From Fasciola hepatica (lineage: Eukaryota; Platyhelminthes; Trematoda; Plagiorchiida; Fasciolidae): DNA of 64,000 nt. Of the stretch, positions 1 to 13,020 are shown one piece after another. Location: contig CANUEZ040000182.1 of NCBI GenBank assembly GCA_948099385.1, forward strand, positions 20,275,501 to 20,339,500, given 5' to 3'. The position numbers and the translations under genes are program-made. The notes below the pieces were generated by a model, which ran no database searches, had not been told where the DNA came from, and was given only the letters and a program-made list of their open reading frames with translations. Within the stretch, counting starts at the first letter, position 1, and each line of letters opens with the position of its first letter.

Positions 1-43
1 ACCTGTGGCGTCGCCGTGGCAGCCGTTTCTTTTAAGGGTCGAA

Positions 44-118
44 TGTACATCGCCGCGGTTCGTAGTGTTTTACTGTACGGTTGCCAGACCTGGCCACTTC
101 GCGTTGAGGCTGGAAGAA
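44..118 (+). mobile_element. RTE-like non-LTR retrotransposon fragment (RT C-terminal domain)
   Basis: A 25-codon stretch reads AAVRSVLLYGCQTWPLRVE, the conserved start of the domain after the polymerase in trematode RTE-like elements. The same block recurs at 13693-13770 and in mutated form at 7265-7325. Only this scrap is visible, and it runs straight into the dispersed repeat that follows. Confidence 0.6.

Positions 119-908
<790 letters not shown>

Positions 909-990
<82 letters not shown>
909..990. repeat. (AT)41 microsatellite
   Basis: A pure AT run of 82 bp, ending about 75 bp upstream of the splice acceptor of the first GRIPAP1-like coding exon. Confidence 0.98.
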
Positions 991-992
<2 letters not shown>

Positions 993-1095
993 TACTCCAT
1001 TTCACCGGTGCATATCATTGTAGAGTCAGGAATCGTTCTCACCTTAATCTTTGATCTTATTTCAGCCTTGACTTGTGGTGGTTAGCTTTATTCGA

Positions 1096-2088
1096 ATGCA
1101 GCCGACTATTTCTGTCGAAGAATTCCAACGCTTCCAGTGTCAGCTACTGGATGTACGTGAGGCACAAATCCAAGCCACGGACGCTCGGCTTCGTGCTGAA
1201 GCCCGAGTCAAACAGTTGGAAGCACAGGTCGGAGAGTTGCAGACTGCGTTGACCACCGCTCAAGCATCAACTCAACAAAGTCGTGTAGAACAATTAATTC
1301 GAGATAACGCACTACTTCGTGAAAAACTTCAAGCTACCGAGTCTGGCTTCCAGTTGCAATCGTCCACATTGAGAGAAGAATGTACACACTTGACAGCCGA
1401 ATTGGACCGACTAAATTCCTTACTCAGTCGTCCGCGGCATGATCAAGTGGTGCAGACGATGTCTTTAGTGTCAACAAATGCTCAGATTCAAACGGACAAC
1501 CCAGAAACCCCTACATCTCCACTCGTGCCCGCAGATTCTTCATCCGTTTTTGAAACAATTCAGGACGTTGAGGATCACATGGAATCACTGATCGCATTCA
1601 TAAAACGTAACTTGGAAGGAAAGTTGGCCGATCTAGAGAGGCGATTAGAAGTGGAATTAAATGCATTTCGGTCGCGAATTTTGGAGCGCAATGTGGCAGA
1701 AAATAAACTGATAGCCGAACTAAAAGAATCACGCCGGTGTACACAACAGGCTCGTGATCTGGAACAGGAAGCCCGGAATCAGCTAGCCGCGGTGAAAAAC
1801 CGCAGTGAGAAATTGACACGGGAATTACGACGTCAATTGGCACGTGTAATTCGGGGCACGGGCGACTCGGAGCGAGCCTCTCTGCGAAAGACGTCCATTT
1901 ATTCATCTTCATCTTCTCTGTCTAGTGCAACCAACATACCCGGAAATGGAACCACAACAGGTGGTTCATTGATGAACGGTGACGTATGTGGCGCAACTCT
2001 GCGGCCGTCTGTGGATGAAACCGGCGGTGGCTTGTTCCTGAGTCAATCCGATATTCCAGCCGGATTTTTCCCCGTGGCAGATTTCAAG
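1096..2088 (+). CDS. GRIPAP1: GRIPAP1/GRASP-1-like protein, coding exon 1 of 2
   Basis: This exon encodes the first 331 residues of a coiled-coil protein. The family protein GRIPAP1 (GRASP-1) is a Rab4 effector on recycling endosomes that binds GRIP1. The N-terminus VEEFQRFQCQLLDVRE closely matches the conserved family start, and a later LQSSTLREE block also matches. Long heptad-rich segments lie at about residues 10-125 and 160-265, followed by a Ser-rich patch near 275-285, as in the family. The start is ATG 1096: an in-frame TGA lies at 1069 and a good acceptor (TTATTTCAG) ends at 1065, so 1066-1095 is 5' UTR. The donor AAG|GTCAGC begins at 2089, in phase 0. Vertebrate GRIPAP1 is about 840 residues, and the central coiled coil is much shorter here. 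I am confident of a real coiled-coil gene and fairly confident of the orthology. Confidence 0.8.
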
Positions 2089-2930
2089 GTCAGCAGCAGA
2101 AGCCTTAATTCGACTTTCTCGTTTACGCTAATGACTTCCATAGTACTTCTTATTTTATGCGGCTAGCTCGTACGAGAGGATGAGGCGGCTTAACGGATGT
2201 CCCGAATGGCACCTGCCATGTTTGTAGAGGAACTGTTCATTAAGAGTCTTGAGAATTAGGTACGAAGTGGCGTCCCTAATGTCATTTGATGAAAACACAC
2301 TTCGTTTGGATAGTTTTGTAGGTTAGTTAGTTTAATTATATATGGAAAGACACAAAACGAAAAGCATGCCACGAAGGCGTTATACGGCCGTTTTTTCTTT
2401 TTTTTCTTGATCAATTTGCTGTTGGTGAGTTGTCAACTTCCGAAACCATTGACGTATGAATTCTATATCATGTAGTGTTGACGTGAAACAAACGTTTCAG
2501 ATTGATGCAGACAGCTTGTCAGTTAAGGTGTGTAGCTGGCAGTCATGCATGCCGTGTATCGGTGGATAGGCACAGCAGCCGCTGTTTAGAAGCAAGCCAA
2601 ATAAAGCAGGTTCTATGACATTCGGACATGTATTGCGTATCAAAACTACCTGATGAATTATTATTTCATAAATGGTCTGACCACTTAAACTGCACGCGAT
2701 TGCGGCCTGATGTAGAAAAGAGTTGAATGGTTGATTAGAAAAAGGATTTCACCGTGGCCAGGTCGAAAGTAGAGTTACTACGTATAGCAATTTTGGTGCA
2801 GTCTTCATACATAGGTAAGAGTTTACTGCTCTACAAAGGAGAGTCATCACCATAGTCTCCCTCACTTCTGGAACCAGGTGCTGTATGCTGCTGTTTTGGC
2901 TGCTACCTCAGTGGGAACCCCAGTCAGAAA
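2089..2930 (+). other. Start of the 15 kb GRIPAP1-like intron
   Basis: This is intron sequence from the donor at 2089. I see nothing recognisable apart from a T-rich run near 2390-2408. The full intron is 2089-17177 (15,089 bp) and is filled by the retroelements listed below. Confidence 0.6.
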
Positions 2931-3880
2931 TTTAACTGGCCAGGGTGGAGTTCAGACTTATAGCGATTTTTCACCTGAGTTCATCATGAGAAGTGGCGTT
3001 CATCAGGATTATCTCCTCTCTCGCTTTCTGTTTAAGTTCTTACCTGACATAGTCCAACAGCGTGCCTTTTTGTCGTATGAGAATAGTGGAAAAATGTCAA
3101 ACCTTGAATATAGGGATGACATTGATCTGAGTGAAGATCAACGTACGCTGCAGGTTTTTGTGATCAACTTGAATAACTGCGTTGCAATGTTCGGTGGGCT
3201 TCTCAACCCTTTAAAGTGCAAAATCATGTTGCAGGATTGGGTTGGTCCAACACCAAACATTCCAGTATCTGAGTCGACTGTAGACCAGATAGACAAGTTC
3301 TGTTATCTGAGCAGTTTCATTTCACCCGGAGCTCGGATAACGGATGAAGCGTCTTTGCGTATACTGAAGGCTCGTTTGGCATTTTCCAACTTGAGTCATC
3401 TGTGGCGTCGAAGTGACATCCACTTATCTATCAAGAGTCTCAAGTACGCTGCAGCAGTCAGGCCAGTACTTTTGTATGATTCTTTTTTTATTACATGCTT
3501 GCGCATGAGGGCAGTGGAAGGGTTTTTTCCCTATAGCCACGAGGGCCCACTGCACTATTGGGGATAACCGGTAACCGACCCCTGAGACTTGGAGTGGTGA
3601 AGAACCACATGAGGTCTCAATAGGTCAGGTGTGGTAACGACCCGGACGACGGTGGATTACTGTCTACCACCATGGCCACTACGGGTGGAGGATGTGCGAA
3701 GATTGTCGATATTTGAACACCGATGTCTTCGTAGCATTGCTTGAATCTGGTGGGAACATGGTGTGAGCAATTCTGAGGTTCGGCGGAGAGTGTTGGGCAC
3801 ACGAACCAAATCGTCAGATGAAACATTAAAAGTCATCAGGCTAAGGTGTTTGGGATGTGCTTCGCATGACTCCGGATAGG
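2931..3880 (+). mobile_element. RTE-like non-LTR retrotransposon fragment (RT palm to C-terminus), split by a SINE
   Basis: The open frame to 3478 carries reverse-transcriptase landmarks: FIMRSGVHQDYLLSRFLF (from FxVRSGVRQGCxLSPFLF) and LEYRDDI, in which the catalytic YADD is damaged to YRDD. It then runs through LLNPLKCKIMLQDW and SNLSHLWRRSDI. The C-terminal frame breaks after AAVRPVLLY at 3477, where a SINE is inserted. It resumes near 3669 as WPLRVEDVRRLSIFEHRCLRS and fades by about 3880. The element is truncated at both ends and carries stops, so it is dead. Confidence 0.75.
3478..3668 (-). mobile_element. tRNA-derived SINE (family A), 5'-truncated
   Basis: The 190 bp body lacks the tRNA head. 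Shared family landmarks, read on the + strand, are TTTTTTATTACATG, CCCTGAGACTTGGAGTGG, AACCACATG and GGTGTGGTAACG. The full form is best seen at 23500-23780. It interrupts the RT C-terminal frame of the surrounding RTE-like copy, so it inserted later. Confidence 0.7.
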
Positions 3881-4280
3881 ATTCCTCTACGTGCAGTAGT
3901 CGCTTCGGCGGGTAATAGTTGGAAAATGAGTTACGGCTGCCAGTTTATGACATGTAAGATAGGTATGTAAAACGTGACCATTGGACCTGGCCATTTATGG
4001 CGTGTTATACTTCATGAATGGAATTCAGGAGATCCCCCCCCCACACACACACTCAGTGATGCAATACGTTGGAGGATATGGCTCAAGGTGGCAACCAGTG
4101 GCGTTCTTATACTCACAAACTTTTTCTGCTAACTTGATACTATGTGTAATTCTCATTACTTTTTCCATGCTTTTCATTATTTCCAATTAAGGGTACTGCT
4201 GAGAAACAGCAACCAAAGCGAATGCACCCAGTGCATGGTTGACGGTTGTTTGAACTGTAACCATTCACCCCACACATAAC

Positions 4281-4350
4281 CGGTGTTGGTCGAGTGGTAT
4301 AGGCGTCAATCACCTCATAAGTGCGGGGTTCCAACAACTGTCACCACAGA
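4281..4350 (+). repeat. tRNA-like SINE head
   Basis: On the + strand, TGGTCGAGTGG fits the pol III A box exactly and GGGGTTCCAAC about 30 bases later is an imperfect B box. The spacing and the lack of a closing acceptor stem point to a decayed tRNA-derived SINE, not a tRNA gene. Confidence 0.5.
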
Positions 4351-5459
4351 TCTCATTGATCATAAACGTCGTTATGCTATCGCCCGGTTTGTTACCACAC
4401 CTGACTTATTTCTTTTATGTTTGTTATATAATAGCAGTACAATTTTCTGGAAAGGGGTCGCGGCCAATGAAGGCCGCCAATTGAGGAAGTGACTTTATGT
4501 GATTACCGTTTTCCCTTTACAGCGCAGTTTTCCCCCAAGTTCATAGGGGTATAACCATTCTGTTGCATTCAGGCAGAAGTATAACATAAATGGTGCATAC
4601 GTAACGTGACTGGGCTATCATTTTTAAAAAGGGGGTTATCCATCTTTGATGAGCAATAGGCATTCCCTAGAGTTTGACCATATCTACTTGTTTCATACGA
4701 TCTGGTGCCGTTGATATTGATGTTACGTAGAAAGTTCATCAGTGTTTTCATTGATTGAATCTTTTCTATATATCTATCAAGTTTTTATCAAAAGTCACTG
4801 TTCACCTAGTGATAATATTTCAATTTTTCCCGTATCGATTGAGGCTAATTCGTTGGTTTACCATAAGGAATGAAGGCGGAGTGAGAGGGTGCAGAGTTGT
4901 CTAAGGTGAGTTAAGGTCACCTGTCGAGTCCAGTCGCGTCGCGGCATCACCACACACGTGCATACATACCGAAACAGATGCATACACGCGGAGATAGTCC
5001 CATCGTCAGTTAATGTGGATAGTTCATATGAAAACCCCATCAAGACTCCATAGACCACGGTCGTTTTGTACCCAACATGCATAGATGTAACTATGATTTT
5101 AACACCTACCACCTTCTGTCATATGTTTGCAGCATTGGTCAATTCTACTGTCACCTGATTCACTACCATGTTGGGTATGTGTATAATAACCTCAGTTGGT
5201 TCACTACCTGGAGTCGCGTGCTCCAGTTGCATTTACTGCCCTACTGGTGATTCGGCACGAAGAAACATATTATCAGGTCCACGCGACAACGTTTACGGTT
5301 ATCCATTTGATAGTGTCCTAGAATAATACCGAGGTTGAATAATCCACATTCTAATGATCAAGTGACAAATTGTGGGTAGTGAACTTGATTACGTGTCTTG
5401 AAAATCTGGCGAGGATTTTCAGCTTTGATGGTAGGTATCTCCATTATAATTCCTTTTTT
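4351..5459. other. Intronic sequence with no recognisable feature
   Basis: There is no convincing coding or repeat signal. Short open frames lack family motifs. Confidence 0.4.
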
Positions 5460-5655
5460 ATCAATGTGCGTTTGTACAGTTAGACTGTGTATTCCGTGTG
5501 TTGGCTACTAGGGCGTTCTTTGCTTTTCCCACCCGTGTAGGTCCACTCGCCATCCATCTTGTACATTCACTCTTCCTACTTGTACGTGCAACATGGTGAG
5601 AAGGGCAGTGGTCAGTGGGGCTTGCCCTACTGTTTAACACCGTACGATGACGATG
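5460..5655 (+). mobile_element. RTE-like element, 3' end only
   Basis: This is the 3' untranslated end of the RTE-like family also present at 7711-7908 and 14175-14408. Shared blocks are GTACAGTTAGACTGTGTATT, TTGGCTACTAGGG, CCCGTGTAGGTCCA and GGTCAGTGGGGCTTGCCCTA, followed by a GATGACGATGAT tail. A simple-repeat 3' tail is typical of RTE-clade elements. It is severely 5'-truncated. Confidence 0.7.
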
Positions 5656-5922
5656 ATTCATTTTTTATTACATGTTTGCGCGTGAGTGCACTGGTAAGGG
5701 ATATACCCCACAGCTTCCACTGTACTATTAAAACTAGCCAGAAACCAGACCCTGAGACTAGTAGTGAAGAATCACACGAGGTCCTAATAGGTTAGGTGTG
5801 GTAACAAGCCGGACGACAATAGACTACTGTCTACCACCAAACTGACCGGCGGTGTCAAGATTCGGACAGCTGACCTCCGAGGTGGCAATTAAACGCTCTA
5901 AACCACTTGACCACCACTCAGG
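5656..5922 (-). mobile_element. tRNA-derived SINE (family A), near full length
   Basis: This copy begins directly at the GAT-rich tail of the preceding RTE-like copy, so the two elements sit tail to tail. On the minus strand the tRNA-like head (GTGGTCAAGTGGTTTAGAGCG, then CTCCGAGGT... region) is followed by the family body and an A-rich 3' end (GTAATAAAAAA). The B box is degenerate. Confidence 0.7.
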
Positions 5923-7109
5923 TTGTTATCACACTTGAATTGTTGGGAATTTGTGGGATCATTCACGCCAAGATTACGGACAATAATCGATGACTTCCTT
6001 CCATAGCACAATATTTCACTGTAGGAGTTGGAATGCCTTTCTACTATGTCCATGCTTAGGCGAGTATCCAATAGATCAATCATATATTAGTTCTCTGCTG
6101 TAGTATGTTTGTATCATAGTTTGCACGCGATGAGTGGCATACCATAAATGTCTTATGAACACAAGACAATTTATCTGTGCATCATTCTATTTCACGCTGG
6201 CGATGAGCACTCACGCAGTTTCACAGCTGTTGTTTTGAAGAGCACAAGTTTGTTGTGTGCAACGATTACGGCCCTGGTTGTAGACGGCTATGGGAACTTA
6301 AGAATGAGGGCAACAGAATGGTCTGGAAGAAAATATCGCTTGTGATCCGTCTACCATTTTAGGCACTGTCATTTTCTGACGGCTCATATTATCTCTTTTG
6401 TAGTTCACAGTTGTAGTCTGAAGACAGTCATGGTGCTAACACCGCACAATGATGAATTCTTCGTGCTGGATGCCACGTGCTGCTGAACTGCCGGGTCCAG
6501 AGTAAGAGTGATTAGAAGGGTCTCACCCGGCCTTGGTGTGACGATTCACCTGTAGATTTTTCACAGTCAAGCACAACTTGCAAGGTAGCAAGGTTACGTA
6601 GTGCAGGGAGACGCACAGAATCACCAGGCGAGACTCCACGTGCTCCGGGACTGGTTGACAGCATTACCTTCATAGGCATTATGTGCTTCTCTGGCTCTCC
6701 GCTGAGCTACTGGGAGCAACACAGATTTCTTCCCAAGAACCAGAGCGCTAAATCACACAATGTTGTCATGGTCCAAGTGTACTAGTAGGCCTTGCGATTC
6801 TGGGTTTGTCTACCATTACGGTTAACCGTCAGTAACGTGAGTCGATGGCTGATGTTTTATGTTTATTCGACTGCCACACAACAGACGTGCATAACAATTA
6901 AACCGCAGAACCAAAACGACCGTTTGTTTTTCCTCATCTCATACATTCCGAACAAGATCGTTCAAAACATGTTAGTCACAAGACAACCAATGATGTTTTA
7001 TCGCAATCAAGTTGATTCTTATTTGTGCGTTTTGAAAACAAACATGGGAAGGGTTTTTCCATCATTATTTCCCGAAATACATGTGTAATAAATCGAAGTA
7101 GCCGCTGGT
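5923..7109. other. Intronic sequence with no recognisable feature
   Basis: Nothing supportable was found between the SINE and the next RTE-like copy. Confidence 0.4.
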
Positions 7110-7908
7110 TCACACAGTCTTGTTTGAATTGGTCAGTGTTTACGGATGGGAGTACGTTAGCAGAGGTGAGCACGCGTATATCCAAGGCTCGAGCAGCGTA
7201 CGCTGGACCGAAGCACTCGTGGCGCCGTCCTGATATTTCACTGAAGTTGAGAGGTCGTGGTTACTGTGCCGCGGTCCGCCCAGTTCTATTAAATGATTTC
7301 CAGACATGGAGTCTGCGTGTGGAAGATGTTCGTTGCTGTGAGGTTTTCGACGATCGATGTTTGCGTAGTATCGCTCAGATAGGATGGAATGACCGGGCGA
7401 GTAATGGTGAGGTCAGAAATCAAGTATTGGATACTGTTTCAACGAATATTCTGCGACAACGTATCCAGCTTAGTAGACTTCGTTCATTGAGGCGCGTGTT
7501 ACGTATGGCAAAACATGTCTGTTTCCGTTCCTCCCCAGGAGTAGAAGAAGCCAAGTGGAGATCAACAAATGACGTGGTAGAGAGGGGAATGTATGTGGTT
7601 AGAATCAAAAAGATCCGTCAACCAGTTGGTTGGAGGTACATGAAGATCATGGCAGTGAACCGTGAACAGCGGAAATGGTGTTGTCACTTTCTGTCACATA
7701 AGAATGATTGACCAAAGTGCATTTGTGCAGTTAGACTGTGTATTCAGTGCGTTGGCTGCTAGGACAGTCTTTTCCTTTTCCGACAGCTGTAGGTCCATTC
7801 CCTGTGCACCTTGGTGTTCATTCTTTCGGCTGCTAAATCCGACGCGTGGAGAAAGGCAGCGGTCAGTGGGGCTTGCCCTACTGTTTGACGCTGTATGATG
7901 ATGATGAT
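7110..7908 (+). mobile_element. RTE-like element, RT C-terminus and 3' tail
   Basis: The frame reads STRISKARAAYAGPKHSWRRPD, then WSLRVEDVRCCEVF and RCLRSIAQIGWN, then QRIQLSRLRSLRRVLRMA, and ends at 7710. The shared 3' UTR follows and the copy ends in (GAT)4 at about 7908. It is 5'-truncated and lightly mutated. Its 3' tail abuts the 3' tail of the minus-strand RTE-like element starting at 7900. Confidence 0.78.
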
Positions 7909-10900
7909 GCCGGTGGAGTAATACTGTAGAACTACTAGGTACGCGGCACGCCTGGTTCCGTAGATGCGCATTCGAACCGTTGAATCGGTTACTCGCCCTT
8001 GCCACGAAACTTGCGAGAGACTCCTCCGGCATCGGTGATCGAACATGGACAACTGGCCCACGTTGGCCGCTTGAACAGGCCAATCCTCACTAGCGTGTAG
8101 GAGCACACTACGCGCAGTACCGTTTCACGCCTAGCCTTTCAGTCGGAGATAGATATCACGGCGTCTCCACAGGTGTCGCAGATTGTAAAACGCCGTTCGC
8201 GTTTTCGCTGTTCGGTTATTCACATCGTCTGCAATCCGCCCATCAGCAGTTATACAGCATCTCAAGTTGACAAACTTTTCAACAATTTCTAACCGACTGA
8301 TACCGAGGTTCATTGCCTGGATGGACTCGTTGCGGTCTTGTAGAAGCACTTTACACTTGAAGGGTGAAAAGCACATTCCGTACCGCAATACACATGACGC
8401 AAGGTTGTCCAAACGCACTTTGCCTTAGTAGCATCGTAACAAACCAAGTCTAAAAGTTTGTTACCAAGTAGAAGCACAACGCCTTCGTTCCTTTGATTTC
8501 CTTGTGCCTCTCTTAAGATGTCGTTGATCGCGAAATTGAACTGGAAGGGCAAAAGCAGACAATCTTAACGCACAGCGCTTCCAACTGTAAAGTTAAGTAA
8601 CGGTGAACCATATGCTTGTACTCGGCCTTAAGTCTAGGTATCGCGCTTGGATGATTTTGATGTACTTGTCGAGCAGTCTCTGTCTGCTGAGACAATCCTA
8701 CAGGGCCGTCCTATCAACAGAATCAAAGGCTGCTCGGATATCTAAAAATGTGATTACCTTCGGTATACGGTATGTGTGGCGTAACTCGTGTATGCGACGT
8801 ATAATGAGAATTTGGTCGATTCACCCGCGGTTGGGTCGAAAACCGGGCTGTTCTTCACGGACCTGTTGATCGCAAACTGGGGACAATCTATGAGAGATTA
8901 ATGAAGTCAACAGCTCTGATGCGATGAAAATCATACTTATCCCTCGAAGATTGGAATAGCTGTTTCTTGCTTATTTCTTGTGTATGTGGGTGATGGATGC
9001 ATAGTTTCAACTTTGTGGGACGCATTCGTCGATCCACATTTCGGTGATGAACACCTTGGAGAGGGGCATACCACCATCTTCGAACAAGACCGCAGAGAGT
9101 TTTTCAGGTCCGGGGCTTTATTTTACTCCAGGAGGTAGAACGCATCGAATTCTTCGGTGGGTAGGACAGTACAGACCGTCCATAGAGCATAGATTGGTTC
9201 AGACGGAATACGTAGTGAGGGCGCTGGTAGTGAAGGCCAATTAAACTGCTCCGCGAAGTGCTCTGTCCATCGATCCACGCACCATGGAGGCTAGTGGATA
9301 TATTGACCATGTTACCCTGCAGATCATCTCGCTCACTCAAAATTTCTAGGTCCCTGTCAGTCCGATAATTTAGGAAAGTCTCCGAACATTGCACGTGGCA
9401 GCAGCTTGTTCCATTTCGGTCGCGCATTCAGACCATCGATTCTCTCGGTCTCTGCCCAAGCTTTTAGTCAAATTTCTGCATAGTTGAGTGCGGACACTGT
9501 GGTTCCCTCTTCCGGCAGGCATATTCTGGTGGTTGTCTAGCACTCCCAGAGAATCCGATGAGATCCAGTGCGTTGCTGTATCCCGTGTGACTAATCCGCT
9601 AGATGTGACACTCGGTACTTTTAGAGCGTCTTTCACGTGTTGCCAGAGGTTTGACAAATCATCGTGTATGTGGCTACTTTGTCGGGCAGCAAGCCCAGTC
9701 TGATATCTCCCGGATCGAAGTTCGGCAAAGTTGGTTTACGTCTGTCCGTTGACGGCGGACGTTCAACTTGGTGGAAAACCATACTATGAACTCGGCACAC
9801 ACGAGGATGACCTACAAGACTTGACTGGGCCACGCCAGTAGTAGCTTACGGCTATGTGGTCTATTTGTGTCCAAGACTGATTACTAGATGATGGTCGCCA
9901 TGTGACTGTGCGACGAACGCTGTGCCGGAAGTTCGTGCTCGACAGCAATAGGCGATGGTATGTGCATAGATAAAGGAGTCGTTTACCGTTATCCGTGCGT
10001 TGCTGGCTAGCGTCTCTTTGACCTCCAAGCATTCACTCGTCTAGGCCTAGTTGGCCAATCTGGGCGTTCAAATCTCCAGTCAGTACCACTCTATGAAATA
10101 CCTTTCGAAGAAGCTCTTGAAGTTTCTGGTAGAATATCTTTGGCTGTATCCGGACTGCAGTCAGAAGTGGCGTGGGCAGCGATAACAAACAGACAACGGT
10201 TGCCGTCGCCATCTTTGTTAGCTTTGAACAAATTCTCTAGGGGAATCGAACGCACTGCAGTTGACTGGGATTCAGTTGCGTAGCACAGAGTCGGCTCTAG
10301 TAAACAAAGCAGTTTTCACGCTTGCATGACCAGATACAGAAGGCGCGGCATTTCCAGATAAGCGCAAAGCAAAAGTATGTCCTGACGGTGAATTCAGCCG
10401 AACTACGATAGTGGGGTCCTGAATGCGAGCCTCGAACAGACAGCAGACGTCAATGGCCAGTGCTTAGAGGGTGCGCGCTAGAGCTACTTGTTGGCCTATT
10501 TACGTATATTGAAGCCTACAAGCTTCAGTGGCACATGTGGTTCTCAGTGGTGGTTGTGGTGCACTGCACAAAACCAAAAGGAGGAATAATATCTACATGC
10601 CCATCTTCGTCGATGGCAACCTGAAAAGTACACGGAATAGTATTAATATCGTTGTGTGTAAAAGTGGATGGTGTGGTAATGCGCAGCTGGTTTTGTCCGA
10701 CCGCCAGAACCTCGGCCTTATCTCGCGTAGCTTGAGTCAGTGAGTGAATTTGAGCGCAAGAACGAGTGGTGAAATATGTGTGGAGATTTCATGTAATCAT
10801 GTGGGCTGAATACTACCCGGTTGCCCAAACCGAAGTAGGGGGTTGGCTAAGGGACCCCACCTTGAGCTTTTAGTCAGGATGTCTAACATAAGCAGCAGTA

Positions 10901-11290
10901 GGACGATATGGGAGTCTCGTAGCCTTCTGGGAGCTGGCGACTGAGTATTCAGTTCTTACGCCCTTACGCTAAACATCCTGCGTGTCCAGTACATCCCTCC
11001 GCCACAGATTCCGGTGAGTGGTGGTTGGTTAAAAATCAGGGTTTAGCCGTCTTCCGGAGATTGACTATCAGTCAGTCAGTCAAACTGGTGGATAGTGCCG
11101 GGCATTTGTTTTCGTCCTCTCACTTTGGTGAGAACATTCCCGTCACAAGGAACCAGTAAAACTTCCTCAGCAGAGGCTGTAGCAAATGCATGGTCATCTG
11201 AGAGCGTTTCGAAGTACGTTCAAGACGAGTAGCCATCTTGTAGCCTGAGACACCCACCCTTGACCATATTGCTGCATTTTGAGGTGATAT
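7900..11290 (-). mobile_element. RTE-like non-LTR retrotransposon, nearly full length, inactive
   Basis: Read on the minus strand from 11290, there is a 5' leader related to 15155-15530. An endonuclease domain follows near 10500-9780, with IDVCCLFEARIQDP and TNFRHSVRRTVTWRPSS...WTQIDHIAVSY, the family's C-terminal nuclease block. RT pieces lie at 8550-8130 (MPFQFNFAINDI, FSPFKCKVLLQDR, LRHLWRRRDIYL). The C-terminal domain is at 8106-7940 (MFDHRCRRSLSQVSWQGRV), and the tail is (ATC)n. Many stops and frameshifts are present and the YADD box is destroyed. At ~3.4 kb it is the most complete copy of its class here. Confidence 0.75.
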
Positions 11291-11574
11291 AGATGAGCCA
11301 GATGTCGCCTAGAAACGTAACGATTTCATTTAGAGCCGGGTGGTACGATCATTGGTGTGAGATCGCTGAACTGCACTTTAGCTCTAGTTCTTCTCCCTCT
11401 GTACTCTGATTATCTTCTGTATTGATTTCGAACCTGGATTTTTTGGGATGCAGCAGAGAAAACCGTCACACTTCATTACTGAAACAACTAATTTTGCTTA
11501 AAAGCTTATCATTGGTTCTGTTTGTGATTAACCCGACAATGCACTTCCTTACCAATTGTCTACCTGAGGGGCAT
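11291..11574. other. Intronic sequence with no recognisable feature
   Basis: No supportable feature. Confidence 0.4.
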
Positions 11575-11835
11575 GGCTGGGAACAGAAATCAGTGGCGCG
11601 AATGCTGTATGGTCTGTCTGTCGAACTCAGGCGCCCCGTAATCACAAAAAATGTCATTCAGACAAACAGAAGGCAAAAAACATCAAATTGTACGGTGTAA
11701 AGTAAAAAAAAATCAGCATGGTTCTTCACTAATTGTCTTTTTTACTGTATTTTACTTCCTTTACCCCATTTTTGAAACTGTCGTTGTTGCGTTGGCTCCA
11801 TGCTCGATTTCAGCCGGGTGTAAAAAATATGTATC
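11575..11835 (+). repeat. Dispersed repeat, copy 2
   Basis: Homologous to 119-364 and in the same orientation. It shares the GTGGCGCGAAYGCT start, the GCCCCGTAATCACAAAAA block, the GGCAAAAAACATCAAA block and TTGTTGCGTTGGCTCCATGC. It lacks the long AT tract that follows copy 1. Confidence 0.55.
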
Positions 11836-12479
11836 CACCCGATTTTGAATGTAGCTTCTAGTGTCAAATGAACGTTTGTTCCAGTGGGTTGTCTTGAGGA
11901 TCTGACGCTCTCTCTGTCTGTGGACTCAGGTAACTACCCTTGTATTGTCGATCTTGACCTCATGATCTGTTTGCGCACAGCAGATTCATATTTATGGGTG
12001 TGGGTCAACGTGCCGTAGGTCTAGTTCCTGTTCGTGCGGACGAGTGCGTATTTTTGTCCGTCTCATCTGTTTACTCTTTGCCGCACCCCAGACATGAGGT
12101 GGCTTAAGCTACACCCGAACGGTTATGGTGGTGGGTAGCACTGTCGCTGGAATCGTAATCGTTTACAGCCTGTTGGAACCTTATACTCTTCCCCTCCAAG
12201 TCTCAGTATCATGGTGGCCCGCCTAGCATGACAGTACAATGGGAGCACCTTTGGTAATGGACATGTCGCTTGGAATAGTAAGATCGAGTGTCCAGTGTCT
12301 GCAATTCTCATCTAGTTTAATGTACGAATGTCATCTGAAGTTCTACAGATTGAAATTGTTCACCTTGACTTCTTCTCAAAAGTCTTCAATATTTGTTCGC
12401 TTCCGGAATGCCTCAGAAGACACTTAATGAAAAACAGTCAGTGAATGGGTAGACTACTGTTACAGAGCAACGTTCATAT

Positions 12480-13020
12480 TCTGCAGTGCAACTTCTTGTT
12501 GCCGTACGTTTTCCCGTTACTCATCTTTTTGATCCCTCGGTTGTTCGTCCATACATCGATGATATTTCGATTAATTTAACTGTTCTGCACCACGAATCGC
12601 ATCGAACATTCTCGACACACTTCAAAGATCAGTCCTTATTCACACCGATTTGATCTCGATTCTGCCCTTGTCATTATTGATTCTCCGTTGATCCTCATTA
12701 AGTTCGCTCGCTCGTTTCAGTGAAGGTAATACCACTCAGATTAACAGGGCCCTATTTTGTCAGCTGTTTTCGTGTGAATCTCAAGCACAACGTCCGATAC
12801 GTTACGATTACCAGAATGTTGTCAGCCAGTTGGAAGATATTATATCCTTTCGGATAAAAAGTGCATTGTTTTACGTTGATGCTAATTGGAGATCGATTGT
12901 TTCTTCTAATGGTCCTCCCGTTATTCCTATTGATCTGTGGTTGAATAAAGGTAAATTTTAAGCGACTGATTTGCGGTTTTTTAGTGACCAACCGATTTGT
13001 CCTAACTCGCCAAATTCTCG
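12480..13020 (+). pseudogene. Unidentified degenerate coding relic
   Basis: Protein-like stretches appear in shifting frames, for example RALFCQLFSCESQAQRP and YVDANWRSIVSSNGPPVIP, with stops between them. Residue composition is protein-like, but I cannot place it in a family. It could be a retroelement pol scrap or chance. The rest of 11836-13690 shows nothing. Confidence 0.25.

Noticed and set aside
4281..4350. Possible tRNA gene
   Set aside because: The A box is good but the B box is imperfect and there is no closing acceptor stem. It is better explained as a SINE head.
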